A stretch of DNA of 64,000 nucleotides, taken from NCBI RefSeq assembly GCF_029846635.1, contig NZ_JARVTG010000001.1, forward strand, positions 1,766,501 to 1,830,500, read 5' to 3'. The stretch is from Pokkaliibacter sp. MBI-7 (lineage in GTDB: Bacteria > Pseudomonadota > Gammaproteobacteria > Pseudomonadales > Balneatricaceae). Numbering within the stretch: position 1 is the stretch's first letter; each line of letters starts with the position of its first letter. Positions 35,961-42,084 of the stretch are shown here, piece after piece. The translations under genes were made by a program, and so were the position numbers. The notes under the pieces are model-generated. The model saw only the letters and a program-made list of their open reading frames with translations. It was not told the origin of the DNA and did no database searches.

Positions 35961-35975
35961 TGTTATGACATAACA
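35961..35975 (-). promoter_or_regulatory. Zur-type box upstream of the family-5 ABC operon
   Basis: TGTTATGACATAACA is a 15-bp palindrome around one central base. The known gammaproteobacterial Zur consensus has the core TGTTAT-NNN-ATAACA, and all 12 defined positions match. It sits 19-33 nt before the GTG of the solute-binding gene, where a bound repressor would block transcription. Zur represses zinc uptake genes when zinc is sufficient. The match is direct; regulation is inference. Confidence 0.75.
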
Positions 35976-36132
35976 AATCGCGCATGATTATCGTTTGCCG
36001 CTATGAAGTCAACAATGTGCAAGCAAAACGCAGAGGGAAAGGCATGACTGCGGGAAGGTATTCCCCCTCCCGCAAAGGTGGATGCAGCAGCGCATCCACT
36101 CGTACCGTCCTGATACGCCTTACACCCTGACC

Positions 36133-36954
36133 TTAGCAGGACCAGCCCAGCAGGGCATTGAACAGCGGCGACAGCACCCTGTTGCTGGCCACCAGTAACG
36201 CCTGCCCCTGACGGTGCAGATAGCTGACGTAGCCCGTGGCTTCTTCCACCAGCAGAGCACCGGCACGGCAGGGGTTGTAGCTGCCGGTATGCTGCCAGTA
36301 GCCATCCAGACGACCACAGGCGACATAGGCCAGCTGCAGGGAGGTTGAGGCCATCATTCGCAGGCGGTGCACAGCGGGCGCCAGTTCTGCCACGCCCTGC
36401 AGGGCGGTGTGCAACAGCGCCGGCTGTTCTGGCAGACAGGTCGCTACCACGGCGTCAGCCAGCTGCGTCTTGTCACCGATCTGCAGCTGCTCATGGCTGC
36501 AGAAGGCACCTTCTTCCCGCACTGCCGAAAACATTTCCTGCGCGGCGGGATCGTACACCAGCGCCAGCACCGTCTGGCCCTGATGCACCAGTACCAGCGA
36601 GGCGGACCACATGGGCATCGACTGGCTGAAGTGCTCCAGCCCTTCGATGGCCTGATAGTACCAGTAGGTTCGGGGTGGCTCGCCGTCGCTGGCACCTTCG
36701 GCATCGACCCAGGCAATGGGGCCGAACGCCTGGGTCAGGCTGGCCTGCATCACCTTGGCGGCCCACTGCTGCTTGCTCTGGCAATAGGGCAGACGCCCGG
36801 CAATACCGCCCTGCAGACGGCGGCGACTGATCTCCCAGTACAGCTGATCGGTGATCTCACGCAGCAGCGACTCGCAACGGAAGGGGCTGACCCCGAGGCT
36901 GTCGAGGACGGAATGGCGGGACTGGAACAGGTCAGCAGAAAGATGAATGGTCAT
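36133..36954 (-). CDS. IMPase-fold protein with degenerate metal site
   Basis: 273 residues, normal length for the inositol monophosphatase family. The fold markers are there, but the catalytic residues are not: the usual DPIDGT reads QAIEGL (101-106), the WD-x-A-A-G helix start reads YNPCRAG (Asn 227 replaces Asp), and no GEE motif precedes DGEPP. Two or more metal ligands are therefore missing, so hydrolysis of phosphates is unlikely. Segments that still fit are WSASLVLVHQGQTVLALVYDPAAQEMFSAVREEGAFC and LAYVACGRLDGYW. Perhaps a sensor or scaffold. Divergent from an AraC gene by 96 bp, which may control it. Confidence 0.8.
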   Translation of the reverse strand: MTIHLSADLFQSRHSVLDSLGVSPFRCESLLREITDQLYWEISRRRLQGGIAGRLPYCQSKQQWAAKVMQASLTQAFGPIAWVDAEGASDGEPPRTYWYYQAIEGLEHFSQSMPMWSASLVLVHQGQTVLALVYDPAAQEMFSAVREEGAFCSHEQLQIGDKTQLADAVVATCLPEQPALLHTALQGVAELAPAVHRLRMMASTSLQLAYVACGRLDGYWQHTGSYNPCRAGALLVEEATGYVSYLHRQGQALLVASNRVLSPLFNALLGWSC

Positions 36955-37019
36955 GACAGGCTCCTGGCAAACGACGGCAGCCTATGATGGCGCTTTTGAA
37001 ACTGGCGGGATAACATCAT

Positions 37020-37048
37020 TTGGCCATTCAATAATCGAATCAGGCCAA
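37020..37048 (+). promoter_or_regulatory. Inverted repeat immediately before the AraC gene at 37051
   Basis: TTGGCCATTC (37020-37029) faces GAAT-CA-GGCCAA (37037-37048), a near-perfect 10-bp dyad with a 2-nt bulge that stops 2 nt before the ATG. It lies between divergent genes and could be the operator of the AraC protein or an RNA hairpin hiding the start codon. Confidence 0.4.
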
Positions 37049-37050
37049 GC

Positions 37051-37821
37051 ATGTATACCCAGCCCAAAACCGCCGAAGGTCAGCCGATTCAGGTCTATAC
37101 CCACAGCCTGACGGAAGACACCGAAGTCCACCCCCACTGCCACGCCGAAGGGCAGATCTGGGCGATTTTCGAGGGCATCGTCACCACCGAACTGAACGGT
37201 CGCCACTGGACCCTGCCGCAGGGGCGCATCTGCTGGATTCCGCCGGGTGTGGTGCACTCCGCCCGCACTCAGCATGCGGTCAACGCCTGGATGGCCTACC
37301 TGCGCCCGGACCTGTGCCATGCCTTTCCCGAGCAGCCTGCGGTCTTTGTGGTGACGGAGCTGACTCAGGCGCTGATCCAGCGTATCAACAGCTGGTATCA
37401 CTATGGCCAGAGCACCTCCCATGATCTGACCCCGGCACAACAGCGCCTGATGGCGGTGTTGCTGGATGAACTGCTGGCGGCACGCACCGAACCCATGTGC
37501 CTGCCGATGCCGAGTCACCCCGGCCTGTACCGGATGGCATATCAGCTGATGGCAGACCCTGCCGACAAACGTTCGCTGGCCGAGTGGGCCAGCTACTGTG
37601 GCCTGTCAGAACGTGGCCTCAGCCGCCATTTTCGCAGCGAAACCGGCCTGTCACTGGTGGCGTGGCGCACTCAGGCACGGATGACCCGTGCGGTGCAGCT
37701 GCTGATGGAAGGCCAGAGTGTGACCTCCATCGCGCTGGAAGTGGGTTATGACAGCATCAGCAACTTTATCAGCACCTTCCGCCGTCACTTCGGTGTCACC
37801 CCGACGCAATACCGGGGCTAG
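37051..37821 (+). CDS. AraC-family regulator with cupin N-terminus
   Basis: 256 residues. The N-terminal cupin domain shows EVHPHCHAEGQIWAIFEGIVTTEL and LPQGRICWIPPGVVHSAR, with several His that may bind metal. The C-terminal double helix-turn-helix is clear: SLAEWASYCGLSERGLSRHFRSETGLSLVAWRTQARMTRAVQLL and SVTSIALEVGYDSISNFISTFRRHFGVTPTQYR. The architecture is that of NimR-like regulators of drug efflux. The closest candidate target is the divergent degenerate IMPase gene. Its 3' end overlaps the convergent AraC gene by 26 bp. Confidence 0.93.
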   Translation: MYTQPKTAEGQPIQVYTHSLTEDTEVHPHCHAEGQIWAIFEGIVTTELNGRHWTLPQGRICWIPPGVVHSARTQHAVNAWMAYLRPDLCHAFPEQPAVFVVTELTQALIQRINSWYHYGQSTSHDLTPAQQRLMAVLLDELLAARTEPMCLPMPSHPGLYRMAYQLMADPADKRSLAEWASYCGLSERGLSRHFRSETGLSLVAWRTQARMTRAVQLLMEGQSVTSIALEVGYDSISNFISTFRRHFGVTPTQYRG

Positions 37822-38719
37822 CCTGCTGTTCAGTTGCCAGGGATGCCAGGGGCAGATAGAGATCCAGCTCCGCCTCGTGTTCTGCCACATCGGGAAAGAA
37901 GCGCAGTCGCTGGCAATAGAGGGGAAAGTCACGCAGGCTCTCGCCACTCTGCGGCAGCCACTGGCCATAGAGAAACTGCATCGCCGCGCCAAGGCCATCA
38001 TCACTGCCCACATGGCGCAACCGTGCACAGCGTCCGGCGGGCAGCATCCTGCTGACGATACCTGCCTCACTGTCACTGAGGGGCTGCGGCACGGCCACCG
38101 CAATATCCAGCCGGAAATCCTCTGCCGGGGTCTGCTCGGGGTCGTTGTAGAACAGGTTATAGGTCGCGTGGCGCTGCGGTGACAGCCCATGCTGCTGACG
38201 CCAGCGGATAAAATGCCGTATCGAATCCCCCAGCAAGCGCGGGTCGCCGTGATGCTCCAGCACCGCCAGCCAGATCGCCGGCACCTCCACTACGTCCACC
38301 TGTGTCATCGTCAATAAGGGCTTCATCTGCCTGCTCCTGTGCCTGCTCAAGGGGTCAAAATGGCTGGCCCAGCCTGGCCAGTCCGGCTGCAGCCTGAACT
38401 GCCGCGGTGCCTGCCCGGTCAGCCGGGTAAAGACCCGGCTGAATGATTCAGGCGCCTGATAACCGCAGTCCAGCGCAACAGAGGTGACCGGCAGCTGGCG
38501 GAAGGCCAGCTGCAGAGATGCCCGCTTCAGGCGGCACAAACGCACGTACTCGCCGACGCTCAGCCCCATCCACGCCGCGAACTGACGCTGAAAATGAAAG
38601 CGCGAACAGCACGCCACCTCACTCAGCTGGTCAATGCTCAGCTCGCTCTGCAGATGCTCATCGATATAGCGCAGCAAACGACTGAAACGCGGCGGGCAGG
38701 CTAGCGGGTTGTGACTCAT
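37796..38719 (-). CDS. AraC-family regulator with GyrI-like C-terminal domain
   Basis: 307 residues from the ATG at 38719, supported by GAGGTG. Here the DNA-binding domain is N-terminal: LLRYIDEHLQSELSIDQLSEVACCSRFHFQRQFAAWMGLSVGEYV and SVALDCGYQAPESFSRVFTRLTGQAPRQFR. It is followed by a GyrI/Rob-like small-molecule binding domain (VDVVEVPAIWLAVLEHHGDP, YNLFYNDPEQTPAEDFRLDIAVAVPQP, GRCARLRHVGSDDGLGAAMQFLYGQWLPQSG). This order is that of Rob/SoxS-like multidrug responders. Convergent with the preceding AraC gene with a 26-bp overlap of coding ends. Confidence 0.92.
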   Translation of the reverse strand: MSHNPLACPPRFSRLLRYIDEHLQSELSIDQLSEVACCSRFHFQRQFAAWMGLSVGEYVRLCRLKRASLQLAFRQLPVTSVALDCGYQAPESFSRVFTRLTGQAPRQFRLQPDWPGWASHFDPLSRHRSRQMKPLLTMTQVDVVEVPAIWLAVLEHHGDPRLLGDSIRHFIRWRQQHGLSPQRHATYNLFYNDPEQTPAEDFRLDIAVAVPQPLSDSEAGIVSRMLPAGRCARLRHVGSDDGLGAAMQFLYGQWLPQSGESLRDFPLYCQRLRFFPDVAEHEAELDLYLPLASLATEQQASPGIASG

Positions 38720-38934
38720 CGGCACCTCTATGCAATAACGCTCAGCATAGGGCGGATGCTGCCGGCGAACCTGACCCAAAGTGCTGTTTCATCTCAGTCG
38801 GCAGGCGTTGCTGTGCTGGCGGTTAAATATCCAAACCTTGATATACGTCTACACTTCATAGCGGCAGTACGACGGATAATGATTCCGACCAAGACCGGCA
38901 GAGCCCATCCTGCCACCATTCAGGAGCACCAGCC

Positions 38935-39426
38935 ATGTTACCGGAAATCAACACCATCCTTTACGCGTCAGACCTCGGTACCAACTCACGTCCCGCTTTT
39001 CGTCTGGCCGTCAAACTGGCAGCGCAGAACAATGCCAGCATCACCTTCCTCCACGTTATCGAGCCGATGAACAACACTGCGGAGAACGTCATCTCCAATT
39101 ATCTGTCGGCAGAAATGTACAAAGAACTGAAAGAAGCCGGCGTGACCGAGCTGAAAGCCACCATGGTCAAACGTATCGAAGCCTTCTGTCAGGACGAGTT
39201 GCCCGCGGACTTCACCTTCCCCAAAGGCAAGCCTGAAGCCCGTATCGCCGTGGGTAACGTCGAAGAGGAAATTCTCTACGTCGCCGACCATATCAATGCC
39301 GACCTGATTGTCATGGGTACCCGTACCCACTCTAACCTGACCAAGCTGTTCCTCGGCTCCAGCGCCCAGAAAGTGCTGCAGCGGAGCAAGCGCCCCGTGC
39401 TGATCGCGCCACTGGACCCGAACTGA
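38935..39426 (+). CDS. Universal stress protein UspA family
   Basis: 163 residues. The Usp fold is complete: NTILYASDLGTNSRPAFRLAVKLAAQNNASITFLHVIEP at the start and ADLIVMGTRTHSNLTKLFLGSSAQKVLQRSKRPVLIAP at the end. The nucleotide-binding G-x2-G-x9-GS pattern is changed to GTRTHSNLTKLFLGSS, so ATP binding is plausible but uncertain. An insertion of charged residues (about 45-90) is common in the long Usp members. Single gene, followed by a hairpin without T run. Role in stress survival is inferred from the family. Confidence 0.93.
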   Translation: MLPEINTILYASDLGTNSRPAFRLAVKLAAQNNASITFLHVIEPMNNTAENVISNYLSAEMYKELKEAGVTELKATMVKRIEAFCQDELPADFTFPKGKPEARIAVGNVEEEILYVADHINADLIVMGTRTHSNLTKLFLGSSAQKVLQRSKRPVLIAPLDPN

Positions 39427-39510
39427 GGTCACTGGCCGGGCATACCTCCCGCAGGGTTGTGAGCCCGGCCACCTGCTGCTAAGGTAGCCACCGCTGGCAG
39501 ATTAACACGC

Positions 39511-39673
39511 CAGGTGAAGGCCCCGGTGTGATGCCGAGGCCCCACCTGAGAGCCTGAGCCCCTGTGCTCTGTTTACCGCTCTCGTCACTGCCATGTACAG
39601 GTTTGCAGCGATGCCGTGCGTCGCTGCATCAACGTAACCGGTACATGGCCCACTTCGTGCCTGTTCCGGTTAC
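39511..39673 (+). promoter_or_regulatory. Highly structured leader upstream of the 8-oxoguanine deaminase gene
   Basis: Several strong inverted repeats fill the 266-bp gap. First hairpin: CAGGTG (39511-39516) with CACCTG (39543-39548), and inside it GGCCCCGG (39519-39526) with CCGAGGCC (39534-39541); this may serve as the uspA terminator. Second: GCAGCGA (39605-39611) with TCGCTGC (39621-39627). Third: GTAACCGG (39634-39641) with CCGGTTAC (39666-39673), 10 nt before the GAGGTG ribosome site. An alternative partner, CCATGTAC (39591-39598) with GTACATGG (39641-39648), encloses the second hairpin and competes with the third. This looks like a switchable leader. Confidence 0.5.
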
Positions 39674-39692
39674 CTGTTGCTTGAGGTGACCC

Positions 39693-41096
39693 ATGCCGAC
39701 AACCCCGTCTCCCCGTTCTTCCCAACCATCATCAACTTCCACTGCTCCAAGACTGTGGCTGAAGCAGCCGCTGGCGATTTTTACCGGTAATCAGCAGGAC
39801 GCCCGCGGCGGTCTGGTGGTACAGGGCAGCACCATCGTCGAGCTGGTTGCCGCCGACAGCCAGCCGACCGGGCCGGTCGAGCAGATCTGGGATGCCCGCC
39901 GTCACGTGCTGCTGCCGGGGCTGATCAACACCCATCACCATCTGTACCAGACCCTTACCCGTGCCTTCCCGCCCGCCCTGAACAAACGCCTGTTTCCCTG
40001 GCTGCAGACCCTGTATCCGGTCTGGGCACGGCTCCAGCCGCAGATGCTGCATGCCGCCACCCAGCTCGGCATTGCCGAACTGCTGCTGTCGGGCTGCACC
40101 ACCGTGGCCGATCATCATTACCTGTTCCCGCAGGCGCTGACCGAAGCCATCGACATTCAGGTGGAGGCCGCCAGCCGTCTGGGCGCCCGCCTGATGCTGA
40201 CACGCGGCTCCATGAGCCTCGGACAGGAGCAGGGCGGTCTGCCGCCGCAAAGCACCGTGCAGGATGAAGACACCATTCTGGCCGACAGCGAACGGGTGAT
40301 TAAGCGCTACCACCAGCGTGGTGCGGGCAGTCAGGTGCAGATTGCGCTGGCACCCTGCTCGCCGTTTTCCGTCACCCCGCAGCTGATGAAGGACAGCGCC
40401 GCGCTGGCCCGTCAGTACGGCGTGCGGCTGCACACTCATCTGGCCGAAACACTGGACGAAGATGCCTTCTGCCTGCGCACCCTCGGCAAGCGACCGCTGG
40501 ACTATCTGGCCTCGGTCGACTGGCTGGGCGAAGACGTCTGGCTGGCCCATGGCATTCATTTCAATGATGAAGAAATTCAGGAACTGGGGCGGCAACGGAT
40601 GGGTATCGCTCACTGCCCCAGCTCCAACATGATTCTGGCCTCAGGCATCTGCCGCACGCGGGAGCTGGAAGCCGCCGGTGCCCATGTCGGTCTGGCGGTG
40701 GATGGCTCCGCCTCCAATGACGGCTCCAATATGATCGCCGAAGTGCGGCAGGCACTGCTGATCAACCGCCTGCGTTATCAGGCCGATGAAGTAACCCATC
40801 TGGATGCCTTACGCTGGGCCACACAGGGCAGCGCACGGGTACTGGGGCGGGATGACATTGGCGAACTGGCGGTCGGCAAACAGGCGGACGTGGCCTGTTT
40901 CACCCTGGATGAGCTGCGCTTCTCCGGTGCTCATGATCCGCTGGCAGCGCTGGTGATCTGTGGTGCCCAGCAGGCCGATGCGGTCATGGTCGGCGGGCAG
41001 TGGCGGGTACAGCAGGGGCAGCTGCTGGATCTGGATGTAACGGCCCTGCGTCAGCGTCATCAGCAGCAGGCGCGACTGATCGCACAGGCCAGCTGA
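39693..41096 (+). CDS. 8-oxoguanine deaminase
   Basis: 467 residues with a Ser/Pro-rich N-terminal tail. The rest closely follows the amidohydrolase 8-oxoguanine deaminase of Pseudomonas aeruginosa (PA0142): RLWLKQPLAIFTGN, LLPGLINTHHHLYQTLTRAF (metal His), STVADHHYLFP-like CTTVADHHYLFP, VRLHTHLAETLDED, WLAHGIHFND and GLAVDGSASNDGSNM (metal Asp). It turns 8-oxoguanine into urate, removing an oxidised base from the nucleotide pool. Zinc-dependent enzyme; the ribosome site is GAGGTG. A structured leader lies upstream. It could act on related purines, and no other purine gene is next to it. Confidence 0.93.
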   Translation: MPTTPSPRSSQPSSTSTAPRLWLKQPLAIFTGNQQDARGGLVVQGSTIVELVAADSQPTGPVEQIWDARRHVLLPGLINTHHHLYQTLTRAFPPALNKRLFPWLQTLYPVWARLQPQMLHAATQLGIAELLLSGCTTVADHHYLFPQALTEAIDIQVEAASRLGARLMLTRGSMSLGQEQGGLPPQSTVQDEDTILADSERVIKRYHQRGAGSQVQIALAPCSPFSVTPQLMKDSAALARQYGVRLHTHLAETLDEDAFCLRTLGKRPLDYLASVDWLGEDVWLAHGIHFNDEEIQELGRQRMGIAHCPSSNMILASGICRTRELEAAGAHVGLAVDGSASNDGSNMIAEVRQALLINRLRYQADEVTHLDALRWATQGSARVLGRDDIGELAVGKQADVACFTLDELRFSGAHDPLAALVICGAQQADAVMVGGQWRVQQGQLLDLDVTALRQRHQQQARLIAQAS

Positions 41097-41113
41097 TCAG
41101 GCAGAAACACAAA

Positions 41114-41132
41114 GCGGGCCAGTACAGCCCGC
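41114..41132. terminator. Terminator-like hairpin between convergent genes
   Basis: GCGGGC (41114-41119) pairs with GCCCGC (41127-41132) around a 7-nt loop; CTTGTCTT follows on the plus strand and CTTTGTG on the minus strand. Confidence 0.6.
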
Positions 41133-41154
41133 CTTGTCTTATTCAGTCAACAGC

Positions 41155-41751
41155 TCAGGCGGCGATCAGCAGCTCAGTCAGGCCACCCTGACGCAGCATG
41201 CGCTCGGCCGTGCCGGTCTGATCTTCCGCTGCCATCAGCCGCACCATCTCGATCAGCACAATCACAATGGCCTGATCCGCACCGGGGGTGGACGGATGGC
41301 TTTCGCTGAGCTGCGCGCCACGGGCATGCTTGACGCCCCCCTGAGTCGCACCGAACAGCGCCATCGCCAGACTGTCCTGAGTCAGTTTATCGGTACTCTC
41401 CAGCCCGATCTGGGTGATGGCATCCTGCAGACGACGGCTGCCGGTGAAATGCTCATTCAGCACCTCATCATCCAGTTGCCAGTTGAACCAGAACGGCTGC
41501 GAGGTTGATACCGCCAGCATGACATTGAGCTTATCGGCCAGCCGCTGATCTGGCAGGCGCAGAATGGCTTCTTTCAGTTTGGAGCGATGATTGGTGGGTA
41601 AATGGCTGAAGCACATCAGCCCGGTCAGCAGTGTCAGGCTGCCTTCCTGCTCACGCAGGGACCGTTCATAGGGGGTGAGATCCATCACCCGCACCAGCAT
41701 GGCGAGGGGATTATTGAGGTAGCGCTGCAGCAGCGACGCAGTGGTAGACAT
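41155..41751 (-). CDS. Hypothetical soluble helical protein
   Basis: 198 residues, no signal peptide or membrane helix, predicted mostly helical (LLQRYLNNPLAMLVRVMDLTPYERSLREQEGSLTLLTGL shows the start). Not recognised. The recurring PF-W-N-type patch (QPFWFNWQLDDEVLNEHF) and the C-terminal AAEDQTGTAERMLRQGGLTELL could be a protein-interaction surface. It is convergent with the deaminase gene and divergent from the HD-GYP gene with a 333-bp gap; a link to the HD-GYP protein is possible but unsupported. Confidence 0.7.
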   Translation of the reverse strand: MSTTASLLQRYLNNPLAMLVRVMDLTPYERSLREQEGSLTLLTGLMCFSHLPTNHRSKLKEAILRLPDQRLADKLNVMLAVSTSQPFWFNWQLDDEVLNEHFTGSRRLQDAITQIGLESTDKLTQDSLAMALFGATQGGVKHARGAQLSESHPSTPGADQAIVIVLIEMVRLMAAEDQTGTAERMLRQGGLTELLIAA

Positions 41752-42084
41752 AACGACTCCTTGTCGAACAGATTCATCCCAAAAACCCGGGTAACGGTAC
41801 AGCCACCGCTACCTCTCCGAGACTGCCGGCTGTTGCCGCTCAGGCACAGGTTCCCGGAAACAGGTGCCCGCAAAACGGGGCCACCTACCCTAACAAATGC
41901 CCCGCCTGCAGGCAAAAAACGCGAACGGTTATCTGCTTCGGGTATGAAAAGTGCTAGCGCTTTCTTGCGCTGTAGCAACGACGCCAACTTCTCCCACTAA
42001 AGTGCTGTATTGGCGCACTCACACTTGACCAAATCGTGACTATACTGGGTGCAGCTGCCCTCTCACTGTTTATGGACCGCGCCG
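41752..42084. other. Intergenic region before the HD-GYP gene
   Basis: No gene is seen in these 333 bp. A 16-bp near-palindrome, AAAGTGCTAGCGCTTT (41948-41963), has one mismatch pair and resembles an operator of LacI or similar dimers. It could control either divergent gene. Nothing else stands out. Confidence 0.4.
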
